A program made the translations under genes and the position numbers. The notes below the pieces were generated by a model. The model was not told where the DNA came from and did no database searches. It worked only from the letters and a program-made list of their open reading frames with translations. From a virus, in IMG/VR virus record IMGVR_UViG_3300019124_000006, positions 1 to 64,000 of that record: a stretch of 64,000 nucleotides of DNA. One strand, written 5' to 3'. Of this stretch, positions 43,658 to 53,319 are shown one piece after another. How positions within the stretch are numbered: position 1 is the stretch's first letter; every line of letters begins with the position of its first letter.

Positions 43658-44526
43658 CAACAAATCGAGTAATTTTAACCAAGAAAAACTTCTTTCAAGG
43701 AAATAAAATTCCGTCTATGCGAGATGCTTATCCAAGGAAAGATAATCGAGTGGAATACCAAATTTATCACTCGGATTATTTCTCAAGTGCCGATGTGAAA
43801 TTGTATTTTGGAGATATCTGGGTAGATGATGCAGTAAGTATTAGTTTTCAAGTATCTGAAGAAGTCATGCCGATTTATGGTTATCATTCTTATACGTATG
43901 ATGCGATTGCCCGAGGACGAAGACTGGTGCAAGGTCAATTTGCTATTAACTTTACTTCTGCGGGTTATCTTCATCAAGTTATTGAAAATGCTCATGCGAT
44001 TTTCTATGCTTTGGAAGAAGGAAAGAAAAAAGGCTTGATTCAACCCCAGTATTATCAAAATATGAAGCTAAATGAAATTCTGATGAAGTTAGGGAAAGAG
44101 TCATTTGATCAAATTGCAGATGAATATGAAAAAGCCATTTGGGGTGTTCAGGAAGATAATGACCAATATTTAAGTTATGCAGACCGTCCTTTCTTCCGTC
44201 AAAATCAACTTGGTTTTGATATTCGTATCCAATACGGGGCTATAGCGGAATCCACTGGTTATGTGAATGGTCGATTCTATCAATCAACCAAAGCGGAAAA
44301 GCCTAATTCTACAGTTGATGTCATTAATGGAGTGCAGCTGAATGGCATGAGTAAACAAATTGCTACATCTGATCAAGGAGCTCCGATTTTGGAGTATTAT
44401 TCGTTTATTGCTCGTGATATTAATGGGGTTTCCTTTGCCCATCTAAATCGAAAGCGAAGTCAAATTCAGCAAGTGAATGACATTCCTACCGTATATCGTA
44501 AGATGCAATATGGACCGATCGTATAA
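43654..44526 (+). CDS. Tail tube-like protein, copy 3
   Basis: This encodes 290 residues; its start is coupled to the previous stop (ATGA). KLYFGDIWVDDAVSISFQVS, VMPIYGYHSYTYDAIARGRR and LVQGQFAINFTSAGYLHQVI parallel the other two copies. It contains an extra helical insertion (YALEEGKKKGLIQPQYYQNM). Three tube paralogues in tandem suggest specialised rings (initiator, main, terminal). A promoter for the chaperone gene follows. Confidence 0.65.
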   Translation: MTTNRVILTKKNFFQGNKIPSMRDAYPRKDNRVEYQIYHSDYFSSADVKLYFGDIWVDDAVSISFQVSEEVMPIYGYHSYTYDAIARGRRLVQGQFAINFTSAGYLHQVIENAHAIFYALEEGKKKGLIQPQYYQNMKLNEILMKLGKESFDQIADEYEKAIWGVQEDNDQYLSYADRPFFRQNQLGFDIRIQYGAIAESTGYVNGRFYQSTKAEKPNSTVDVINGVQLNGMSKQIATSDQGAPILEYYSFIARDINGVSFAHLNRKRSQIQQVNDIPTVYRKMQYGPIV

Positions 44527-44556
44527 AAATGGCTTTCTCTTATTTGAAAAAGAGAT

Positions 44557-44581
44557 TATAATATTATTGTAAAGCATTACA
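44557..44581 (+). promoter_or_regulatory. Promoter with palindrome ahead of the tail chaperone genes
   Basis: TATAAT (44557-44562) is followed by ATTAT and then TGTAAAGCATTACA (44568-44581), a one-mismatch copy of the palindrome. This is the same order, TATAAT then palindrome over the start, as at 5522-5548. The chaperone-like gene starts 17 bases further on. Confidence 0.6.
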
Positions 44582-44597
44582 AGAAAGGGGAAAGAAA

Positions 44598-45146
44598 ATG
44601 AGCAAAAGGTCAAAGCAAAAGCCACAAAATCAGGATGAAATCCTTCAGGCATTTGAAAATGCCAAAGAAGAACAATTAGATTTGCTTGAAGGTTTTTATA
44701 ATCATGAAGATACTGAGATACAGGGCCATCATGAGGAAGTCATAGAAGAAACACAAGAAGAACAAGAGGAAACTTATTATATTGGAGCCGATGGAACTCG
44801 TTATACAGAAGAAGAATGGAATGCTCCGGTTGTTCGAAATGGTCCTACCCGACGAGAAGTAGAGGGTTGGAAAGAACGTTACGGACACGTATATTTCACT
44901 CCATTTGAAGGGGAAGTGTTTGTATGGCGTACACTTCAACGACCAGAATATCGTGAAATTATCCGTGATACTACACTAACAGCCCTCGATCGAGAAGAAT
45001 TGTTTACAGAAAAATGCGTTCTTTATCCGTATGATTTTTCACTAGAAAAAATCAAAAAATCTAGAGCTGGAATTGCTAGCTTATTATCAGAAATGATTAT
45101 GGATAAATCGGGATTCGTAGCACAAAGTGCTCCGATCAAACTCTAG
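44598..45146 (+). CDS. Tail assembly chaperone-like protein 1, 182 residues
   Basis: ATG 44598 follows AAGAAAGGGG. The N-terminal 65 residues are highly acidic, and the rest contains WKERYGHVYFTPFEGEVFVW and EREELFTEKCVLYPYDFSLE-like segments. The same folds appear in the next gene (WKHMYGEIYQMQILDQHFIF, KATIYPEDYDYSK), so the two are paralogues. Paired small proteins directly before the tape-measure-sized gene are usual tail assembly chaperones (G and GT). No slippery heptamer was found at the end. Confidence 0.65.
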   Translation: MSKRSKQKPQNQDEILQAFENAKEEQLDLLEGFYNHEDTEIQGHHEEVIEETQEEQEETYYIGADGTRYTEEEWNAPVVRNGPTRREVEGWKERYGHVYFTPFEGEVFVWRTLQRPEYREIIRDTTLTALDREELFTEKCVLYPYDFSLEKIKKSRAGIASLLSEMIMDKSGFVAQSAPIKL

Positions 45147-45175
45147 CAGGACACTTCGTTCTGCTTCATTTTTTA
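45145..45175 (+). terminator. Terminator or attenuator between the chaperone-like genes
   Basis: AGCAGGAC (45145-45152) pairs with GTTCTGCT (45158-45165, one G-U), followed by TCATTTTTT. It starts inside the stop codon region of the first gene. It would lower expression of the second gene, the job done by a programmed frameshift in many other phages. Confidence 0.65.
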
Positions 45176-45189
45176 TAGGGGCGATTATC

Positions 45190-45918
45190 ATGATAGGAAT
45201 TGATGATATTCTGAAGTGGAAGCATATGTATGGTGAAATTTATCAAATGCAAATTCTAGATCAGCATTTCATTTTTCGTCCAGTCGGCCGAGAAGAATAT
45301 AAACAGATTATTTTATATGATCTCGAGTTAGGAGAATTTCAAGAGGCGATTTGCCAGAAAGCAACCATTTATCCAGAAGACTATGACTACAGTAAAGGAA
45401 TTGCTGGGATTGCCGAAGTTCTTTGTGACGCAATTTTAGATGCATCAGGTCTACACATAGGACAAGCCAAAGAACTTCTCGAACAATTTCGATTAGAAAT
45501 GATGAATTATGATTATCAGGTTGATTGCCTAATCCATGAAGCGTTTCCGGAATACACTTTAGAAGAAATCTCAACATGGCCTGTGCGGAAAACCATGTAT
45601 TATTTATCACGAGCAGAATGGATATTAACTCATCTAAAAGGAGTCCGACTTCAAACCATTGATGAAACAATGCTACAAGAACAACAAATTCATCCGTCAC
45701 CAGATTCGCCACCTGTCCAACCGCCAATATCGAAAACTGTACCGTCTGCCTCACCACAAGAAGCTTCTTCTCATCAGATCCAAAGTGAAGAAGAAGTTTT
45801 GGCTATGTTAGCCCAAACAGGTGCGAAAATCGCCCGTCCTTCCACAAATATGGATGATGTAAAGCCGGAACTTACTTGGTTTAGTTATATTGATGAGCTT
45901 AAAGGGGAATTTGATTAA
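45190..45918 (+). CDS. Tail assembly chaperone-like protein 2, 242 residues
   Basis: ATG 45190 follows AGGGGCG. WKHMYGEIYQMQILDQHFIF, REEYKQIILYDLELGEF and KATIYPEDYDYSKGIAGIAE match its upstream paralogue. It adds a C-terminal region with a helical part (LEMMNYDYQVDCLIHEAFPE) and a proline/serine linker (PSPDSPPVQPPISK), as in the longer GT-type chaperones. Its stop overlaps the next small gene by one base. Confidence 0.65.
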   Translation: MIGIDDILKWKHMYGEIYQMQILDQHFIFRPVGREEYKQIILYDLELGEFQEAICQKATIYPEDYDYSKGIAGIAEVLCDAILDASGLHIGQAKELLEQFRLEMMNYDYQVDCLIHEAFPEYTLEEISTWPVRKTMYYLSRAEWILTHLKGVRLQTIDETMLQEQQIHPSPDSPPVQPPISKTVPSASPQEASSHQIQSEEEVLAMLAQTGAKIARPSTNMDDVKPELTWFSYIDELKGEFD

Positions 45919-46091
45919 TGTTTCCATTTTGGCAATGTATTCAGACCATTCGATTCGACCCACGAGTGAATCGGTCTTACGGAGATGGACAATGGTGCAT
46001 TCAAGAATGTTGGGCTATTTATTTTCGTAGACGTATCGAATTGTTAGAGTTAGACAAGGAGGAGTTCTCTCATGGAAGAAGTACGATTTGA
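45918..46091 (+). CDS. Small protein between chaperone and giant tail gene, 57 residues
   Basis: ATG 45918 overlaps the previous TAA (TAATG), and the frame runs to TGA 46089-46091, overlapping the next gene by 20 bases. It begins MFPFWQCIQTIRFDPRVNRS and has two tryptophans and three cysteines (QWCIQECWAIYF). Coupling on both sides supports a real gene. Small tryptophan-rich frames after the chaperones are also seen in other large phages; function unknown. Confidence 0.55.
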   Translation: MFPFWQCIQTIRFDPRVNRSYGDGQWCIQECWAIYFRRRIELLELDKEEFSHGRSTI

Positions 46092-49000
46092 AGAATATAT
46101 GGGACGAGAAAGGCAAACCACTCGCTTTTTCCATGATGAGAAGGAGCGGGAACAATTGCCTTTAATTGCAGAAGTGGGAATAGGTCTTGCAGCAGTTGCC
46201 GGACTCCTTGCAGCTGGGCATCGAACTGGTGTCATTCGTCGTATTGCTCAGTTTCTCGATATAGAAGCCAAAGCTACCGTTCGAGCGGTTCGGGAAACAA
46301 TGGATCAGCAGGGAAGTTGGTTTCGGGGAACTGATAAACTAACCGCTAGACGGATGAAAATATTAAAAGAAAGTTTTATCAATCGGAGAAAAGAAATCCT
46401 TCAGGATCTTAAAAAAGGCTCCAAAGATATCCTCTTAAAAAGAGAAATGGATATGGAGCGGTATTTGAATCAACGCAGACAACTCATTGGAAAAATTCGA
46501 AATATGGGACAATACGAAGGGGAAGTACCTTATCATATTCAAGAAGGATTTCGTTTCGCAGCAGTAATGGATGATATTCGTCAGAACTCTCAATTGCCTA
46601 CCGAGGCGATTCAAGAATTAGAAAAAGCATTAGCAAAAGGGCGTAATGGAATCCTTGATTATGGGTCAGATGATCAATTGCGTTTACTGTTGCAAAAACA
46701 TGGAAAAGGCCTCAATACAGATGAGGTTTGGAAAGCATTAAAGACAGCTAGAGAGAAATACCGGGGCAAAGATTTTATTGCTGAAAATCCAGATGCTCGC
46801 CGACTCGTAGAAGGAATGCAAGAAAAATTAAGAGAGTTTACAGCCCTTCAAATGCAAAATATTACGAAAAAAGATCATCTACTTAAACAAATGCGAATTG
46901 GACATAAGCAAGCTACTGTCGGCGATATTTTGCGTTTAGAAGAAGCTGGTAAAATTCGAATGAATGCCGATTTAAAAGCACAAATTCAAGAAGTCTTGCG
47001 TTATAACAAGGATTTCAAAAAAGCAATTTTTGATGAGAATCTCTATATTTCTACTAAAAATGATGAACTAATAGATTATAAGGTATTTAGTGATATCCGA
47101 AGGAGAACAGCAGAATGGTGGGCTAATACAATCCCTGGTGGTCTGTTGCACTTGCGGGATATCTTAAATGTAAAAACCGCCCGAGAACAAGCAAGTTTTC
47201 GTATTTTTGAAAGAGGAACCATTCAAGCTTCTTTGAATGCCCATCGAGGATTTGAAATTACTGAACCTCTAAATGAAGAAGTTATCTTTGTGAATGGTAA
47301 ATTTGTAAAGCTCTTTGACTATGATGCAATTAATAATAATGCTCCCTTAGAAATCTTGAATCCAAAGCGAGACATGTTCCTAACATCTTCTCAGTTTGGT
47401 TCAATGGGAAAAATGCATCGTCATATGTCAGGACTTATGACAGATAACGAATCTCCTCGGAATATTATATCTTCTTTCTTTGATATCGGACGACAAGATA
47501 AAGATAGTGTCTTTATCCAAGGTGTGAGTGTCTTTACGAAGTTTTTTAAAGACGATTGGGAACGAAATAAAATGAAATCATTCATTAAATACGGGATTAA
47601 TACCCCAGAGGATTTTTTTGAATTGAACACATATTTCCGATTGAATACAAAAGGGTTTAGTGCACGGTTATTAAATAATTTAAGAGGACACTTGCCTCGA
47701 TCTATAGAGGAATTTATTGAAAGGGAAAACGTTAATTTTTCAAGACAGGAAGATATCTTAAAACTATTTAGTCATATCGGTGAGAAGGAAATCAAGCGAA
47801 AGGGTAGCCCTTATACGGAGCTTGTCACATTGTATCGACAATATCGTCGCAATCCAGATGCCGTATTAAATCGAAAAACGCCTGTTGGAGAAAGTAATCC
47901 GATTTTAGGGCACCATACTCATATTCAGACTGGATATGATGTGATTCATCAGCAAACCAGCTTATATCTCTTGCAAGAAATGTTGATGGCTCGGCCGGGA
48001 AAAGGGATTTATATAGACCTTGCCAATCAGTTTCGAAGAGAACTGCAAGGATTGTATTACGACGGTAAAATTTTTAAAGATGAGTTACAAAAAGCAGAAG
48101 AACTATTAAATTACAGTATGTTTCGTTCTCAAGGGTTTGATTTTTTCGAGAATCGAAATGCAGCTTTAAATCGTGTTAGTTACTTATTCCAACATAATGA
48201 AGAATTCCAGGATGCAATGAGAAAAATGGTTCGGCGCACTAACCCAATGTGGGAACGCTTCTCGGAAATTCGTCCAATTAACCAAGTGGAAGATGAATAT
48301 GTAGCTATTAGTAAATCAAATATAGGAGGCATTTTTAATCGTATTATCGGATTAAATTCAAGTCTTAAAGAGCGAGCACAAGCAGCAGGAGAATTGTTCC
48401 GTCAATGGAGTCCATTTACAGGACGACGCAATATGGAAGATGTCACTCCATTTACCCTGTTTGGTGTGTATTATCCAGTATATCGCTTACAAGATGCACT
48501 CGGTAATGCAGGATTAGGATTTTCCGATCAATCAATGGGAAATACCTTCCAAATGTTTTCTGCTCTTATGTGGAAGCGAATTTTCCCGGTGTATGGTACC
48601 GTAGAAGGCATAAAGTATATGGATTGGAAAATGGATCAATGGACAGGAGAAGGTCTTGATGAGCGATGGGAAAACTATAAAGCACAATATCGTTTAGAGA
48701 AAGCATTGGAGCGAACACCGGAAGAAATCTATCAACTTAAACGGGAGCGAATGCTTCGACCAGGTATTGAACATTGGGAAGCTATGCCGGATGTTCACAT
48801 TCCGGGAATCGGCCCTGTTGGAGCAGGAGATTTCTTAAATTTATTGTTTGCTCCGTTGATGGGTTATGCTCCTCTTCGAGAAGAAGATATGATGACTTAC
48901 GATGAAACTCTCCATGATTTGTATTACGGAACGGAAGAAATCCGAAAATCCCGTTGGTGGCTCTTTGGTTCCAAGTCAGCATATCGTGGAGATCGGATTA

Positions 49001-50253
49001 TTGAATTTGCTCCAAATTCGTTCCGTTTAGCACATAGCGATTATGAATGGACAAATACAAATGCAACCGGAGAAGAATACTGGAGTCATCATTTATTACC
49101 GACACTCGAAAATCCATTAGGAGGATTATCTTATCTTTTCGGACTTCGTGACCCATATTGGTGGGAGCGAAAACATTACTATGATCGTCCGTATTTATTA
49201 ACAGGCGAATTGTTCAACCCGAACACGATGGTGTTAGGAGATATCGGCAATGCAACAATCGGACGACTCATTAAACCAGTGCAGGAAATGCATCCGGAAT
49301 ATTGGAGTGATCCAATCCTTATTTATGAAAATGAAACACAGTATTTAGGGGATCGGCCAACAGAACCGGTTCGAACTCGAATTTCTCCCGGAGGTCGAAT
49401 TGAACATGATGTTCTTGCCACTCCTGCACAGTATGGAGTAACAGAGGGGATTCAGAAAATCGAAGTCGTAGATGAGGATGGAGAAGAAATCAGAGTAATG
49501 AATCCTGAAATTCTAACAAGAGGATCAAACGCAAGATATGTGATGACTCTTGAACTGGACGATGAAGGAAAAACAACAGGAGGATATGTGGCCACTGATT
49601 TGGAAGCCAATGAAAGTATTTATGTCCCTGCTAATATTGCACAAGAATTGACACTGGAAGAAGCATTCCGATATGCCGAAACAGAAAACCCACAGGGAAC
49701 TCAAGTCAAAGCGGTGACGATTTCTACTCATAATCCAAGCTATCAAACATTAGTTAGCACTCAGCCACGAGCCATGATGGATGAAGAATTTGCCTATCAT
49801 CAAGACATTTTGTATCGAAAAATGGTGAACATTCAAGATCCACGAGATGGATCATGGAGATTGAGAGAAGGTTTTGAAAACTGGACAGAACCATTAGGTG
49901 TGTATAAATGGATTTTAGGAGACGAGTTGATTGGATACGACCCATATAAAGGTCAATCGGTTATTCAGCGAGCCGATGTAGCCTACAATGCATCCAATCG
50001 TTTCTGGGAATCCGAATTAGGTTCTCTTGGTTCTCAGTTGTCTGAGATTGGTCGTCGTTTTATTCGGCGGGATAGCTCACAATTAGAGAAATATAATCCT
50101 ATTCGGAACACTATGCCAGACTGGTTGCCAGGAGATAACTATTTTATTAATTTCCAAGTAGGAGATCCATACTCAAAGATTCCAAATGGAGAACGACGTT
50201 TACCGGGAGAGGCATATGAAGCTTTGCATGAACTTCATCCAGATGAGACTGGT
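46072..50253 (+). CDS. Giant tail/cargo protein, exon 1 (1394 of 2008 residues)
   Basis: ATG 46072 follows AAGGAGGAG. The N-terminal part has a glycine/alanine hydrophobic segment (EVGIGLAAVAGLLAAGHRTG, about residues 31-50), then long basic helices. The unspliced frame ends KIFACL, but the sequence NTMPDWLPG...VGDPYSKIPNGERRLPG...LHPDETG continues smoothly into KYGAFDKFKILADVAPWSDE at 51460. The exon end after GGT 50253 pairs with the intron guide: AGACTGGT with GCCTGTCT (one mismatch, a U-G pair at the splice site). The protein follows the chaperones, where the tape measure is expected. It may be the tape measure or an ejected cargo protein. Confidence 0.75.
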
Positions 50254-51459
50254 AAAATATTTGCCTGTCTATAAACATGGCACGAATTGCTGGAAACCCC
50301 TTAGAGCCTTGCGAGCTACAACGGAACCGGTAACGGTAAACGTGAATGCTTGAAAATCGCAAGGATTGGGCAATCAGCAGCCAAGCATCTCTGGAAACGG
50401 AGATGAAGGTTCAGAGACTATCGAAAGCTCCTACTATATCTCACCCTGACGAAACATGATATAATGGAGCAAGTAGAGTTATTTTACAGTGATGTAAAAT
50501 AACGGCGTGCCATTAATTGCAAGGAGGATGTGTATAATGAAGTCATTGCATCAAAATAAAGAATGGTTAGAAGAACAGTATTCAAAGTATGGGACATCAA
50601 CAATAGCAAAAATGGTCGGAAGAAATGATAAAACAATACAATATTGGTTGAAAAAGTTTAATATACCAATGCGAACAAGAAGTGAATCAATGAAAATAAC
50701 CGAAAATCGCATTCATACTGTTGATGTCGATTATTTTAAAGAAATTGATACGGAAGAGAAAGCATACTTTTTAGGTTTTCTTATGGCTGATGCGAATTTA
50801 TCAATCAGAACTGATAATAAACATGTAGAAACAAAAAGCATAGATTTGACCATTCATAAAAGTGATGTTGAAATATTGATCAAATTAAAAAATGCAATTA
50901 AATGTAGCAATGAAATTAAACCAAAAGGAAACAATATGAGATTAGCAATATATAATACACACTTTGCTGATAACTTGATTCATTGGGGTATTGCTGCAAA
51001 TAAAACAGGGCATGAAGTTTTTCCAAATATATCCGAACATTTAAAGCACCATTTTTTAAGAGGATACTTTGATGGTGATGGATGTATTACTTGGAGTAAA
51101 AACGGGAGACTTCGAGGTAAAGTTCATTTTGTTAGCGGATATGAAATGATGAAAGGTATTAAAGATTTTATTGAGAGCAAAGGTGTACAGTATACAGATA
51201 AATCATTGCATCCTAAAAAGGGAGCAAATGCTTTTGAATTAGAAACAGCTACATTGCCAAATATAGCAAGAATATATGACATAATCTATAAAGATGCTAC
51301 TGTTTTTTTAACCAGAAAGAAAAAACATTTTGATGCATTTATGGAGCAATATATTAATTCTCCTATTGCAATTAAAAGATATAGTCCGACCTTATACCGA
51401 AAGGTATAAGAGGCAAGCAGAAATGACTTGCCCCTCCTTTATTGGAGAGTAACAATGTG
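50254..51459 (+). other. Group I intron 3 in the giant tail gene
   Basis: A 1206-base intron with core pieces ATTGCTGGAAACCCCTTAGA, AATCAGCAGCCAAGC and AAGGTTCAGAGACTATCG, closely matching intron 1. The guide GCCTGTCT lies near its 5' end and pairs with the exon. The other half of P7 (GATATAGTCC) lies at about 51380, within the end of the endonuclease frame, so the gene is inserted in the loop beside P7. A 10-bp perfect hairpin (50478-50503) precedes the gene. It ends in G before AAATACGGAG. Confidence 0.88.
50537..51409 (+). CDS. LAGLIDADG homing endonuclease of intron 3, 290 residues
   Basis: ATG 50537 follows AAGGAGGATGTGTATA. An N-terminal HTH-like region (TSTIAKMVGRNDKTIQYWLK) precedes two LAGLIDADG motifs, AYFLGFLMADA (about residue 75) and HFLRGYFDGDG (about 171), with acidic residues kept. 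The C-terminal RIYDIIYKDATVFLTRKKKH matches the remnant in intron 1. The end of the frame doubles as intron core RNA. It appears intact, so the intron may still be mobile. Confidence 0.9.
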   Translation: MKSLHQNKEWLEEQYSKYGTSTIAKMVGRNDKTIQYWLKKFNIPMRTRSESMKITENRIHTVDVDYFKEIDTEEKAYFLGFLMADANLSIRTDNKHVETKSIDLTIHKSDVEILIKLKNAIKCSNEIKPKGNNMRLAIYNTHFADNLIHWGIAANKTGHEVFPNISEHLKHHFLRGYFDGDGCITWSKNGRLRGKVHFVSGYEMMKGIKDFIESKGVQYTDKSLHPKKGANAFELETATLPNIARIYDIIYKDATVFLTRKKKHFDAFMEQYINSPIAIKRYSPTLYRKV

Positions 51460-53304
51460 AAATACGGAGCTTTTGATAAATTTAAAATTTTGGCAGATGT
51501 GGCTCCGTGGAGTGATGAATATAAATTCTGGAGTCAATATCTCCTAGATAACTTAGAAGATCCGGAATTGCGACAAGAAGCAGCCGAAATCCGCAGACAA
51601 GTCTCCATGCGGAAACAAAAATATGATTTTCAACCATACCGATTTAAAGGACAAAATCTCGTATATGAAGAAGTAACTGTAAAAAAGTTTTTAGATGATT
51701 ACACGTTTTTAACTGAAGAATTCGGAGATCAGCCAATCCGAATTGCCGGAGTAGAATATCGCAAAAAAGCATCAGGAGTACTGCAAAATTACTTCCAAGA
51801 AGGAGACAAAGTGGTTATTGGAGTTGCCGCTGATCCAACGCAACGAATTGCTAATGACACTTACGGAACGATGCGAGCCGTTATTTTTAATGAATTAGGA
51901 AATATCAATCAAGATATTATTCGTCGTGGTCGCATGGTCGAAAACCTGAATGATTTCTCTCCTGCGGGCGTGCATGCTCGTTTTACTCCGGAGGAAATTC
52001 GAAGAGGGGCACGATGGGAAACAGTAGCTCATGCAAGTACACCATTGAATACCAAGTTCTTGCAAGTGCGAACCGCTTTAGAGGAATACGAACGAGATCA
52101 GATTTATGGAAAAGACTGGGCAACATGGGAAAACTTCATGCTAAGTGACTATGTTATCCCAACCTTGCAAGGATTAGGACGTTTTGATAGTCCATTGTGG
52201 TCCATGGCAGCAGGAGCCGTAACCGGACTTGTTCTTGGTCGCTTCTTTTTACGAGGAGGCCGACCAACCAAAATTGCTGCAATATTAGGAGGATTGTATG
52301 GTTTAGGCTCTAATTTCTTCTTTAAATACTATGAAAATAAGCATGGTGAAGCGTGGATTCCAGAGCGTCGAAGAATTGAACATGAAATCAATGAGTATTT
52401 CGATATCTTAAAATACCTCAAATACGAGGGACTCTATCAAAAAGCAAGAGAAGAAATTGCTCATGCCACGGGATATGATATTGAAGATTTGGCTCAATTG
52501 ATTCAAAACCAAAAAGAATTAAACAAGCAACGAAAAGAGGAACTGGAGGCAGAAAAGAAACGGCTTTATATTGAGCAGCCAAAAGGATGGGAAAAGCGCA
52601 GAGAAGAGATCAATCAAGAACTAGAAACAATTTCTTTAGATTGGGAAAATCTCTATTTGCCAGAAGCCTTCTTGCAAGCATTACAGTATCGACAAGAGCG
52701 TGATACCACATTATATGCGATAGATCCATATGGTGATCGTTTGCAAGTCATGAGAGCTTTTCCGTACAAAGACAAATGGTTCTTTAATGCGTTTGTTGAA
52801 GCGAATCAAGAAGAACGAGAACGTATTTTGGAACTAGTTCCTGAAAACCAACGCCGGATTTATAAGGCTATTTGGGGAATGGGGCTTGAACCTCAAAAGC
52901 CTCTAGAGTATTACATGCAAAAATACCGAATCCCTGATTGGACTTGGGAAGGCTGGCGACCGGAATATAATTTGGAAGACATTAAAGTCAAAGTAGTTCA
53001 AGAATATGGATTAGATTTGTCTGATTTCAATTTCTGGGAGGATGATGTAGAAGCCTCTCAATACGTTCCAGACTTGCATCCAGATGGAAATGAGTTTAAA
53101 GGTGAACCGGCTTCCAACTTTACTGGCTTTCAAGCATTGCGACAAAATCTGATTCATATTCTACAAGGATATGGCTTGCAAGATGTTCGTGTTACCGTAT
53201 ATCCATCCACTGGCTCTGAAACCAATGTTCATTTCACCTATACTGAAGACCGAAGTGAAGAGATTGAAGAACATCTCCGCAAGTATGGAAGCCGATATGT
53301 GTAA
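51460..53304 (+). CDS. Giant tail/cargo protein, exon 2 (SNase-like segment)
   Basis: 614 codons plus stop completing the 2008-residue protein. It has no ribosome site of its own for the downstream frame; it starts right at the intron end as KYGAFDKFKILADVAP. Near residues 1475-1555 of the full protein, IRIAGVEYRKKASGVLQNYF, GDKVVIGVAADP, DTYGTMRAVIF and NINQDIIRRGRMVE follow the order of a staphylococcal-nuclease fold (R-I-x-G, V-x-V, D-x-Y-G-x, N-x-x-L/I-x-x-G). The usual 'P-E' after the first strand is absent, so activity is doubtful. Glycine-rich membrane-like helices follow (AAGAVTGLVLGRFFLRGG, IAAILGGLYGLGSNFFF), then a long acidic/basic helix. Confidence 0.7.
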   Translation, partial: KYGAFDKFKILADVAPWSDEYKFWSQYLLDNLEDPELRQEAAEIRRQVSMRKQKYDFQPYRFKGQNLVYEEVTVKKFLDDYTFLTEEFGDQPIRIAGVEYRKKASGVLQNYFQEGDKVVIGVAADPTQRIANDTYGTMRAVIFNELGNINQDIIRRGRMVENLNDFSPAGVHARFTPEEIRRGARWETVAHASTPLNTKFLQVRTALEEYERDQIYGKDWATWENFMLSDYVIPTLQGLGRFDSPLWSMAAGAVTGLVLGRFFLRGGRPTKIAAILGGLYGLGSNFFFKYYENKHGEAWIPERRRIEHEINEYFDILKYLKYEGLYQKAREEIAHATGYDIEDLAQLIQNQKELNKQRKEELEAEKKRLYIEQPKGWEKRREEINQELETISLDWENLYLPEAFLQALQYRQERDTTLYAIDPYGDRLQVMRAFPYKDKWFFNAFVEANQEERERILELVPENQRRIYKAIWGMGLEPQKPLEYYMQKYRIPDWTWEGWRPEYNLEDIKVKVVQEYGLDLSDFNFWEDDVEASQYVPDLHPDGNEFKGEPASNFTGFQALRQNLIHILQGYGLQDVRVTVYPSTGSETNVHFTYTEDRSEEIEEHLRKYGSRYV

Positions 53305-53319
53305 AAGGGAGTGGATTAC

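Noticed and set aside
44598-45918. Programmed -1 frameshift joining the two chaperone-like genes
   Set aside because: No slippery heptamer was found near the end of the first gene, and the second has its own start and ribosome site behind a terminator-like hairpin.
50507-51409. Endonuclease of intron 3 starting at 50507
   Set aside because: The strong AAGGAGG site at 50521-50527 points to the ATG at 50537, and the upstream ten codons cover intron RNA.
51442-53304. Exon 2 of the giant gene as an independent gene starting at 51442-51457
   Set aside because: Although GGAG lies upstream of the possible starts, the protein begins in the middle of a conserved stretch that continues directly from exon 1, and the segment ends an intron.
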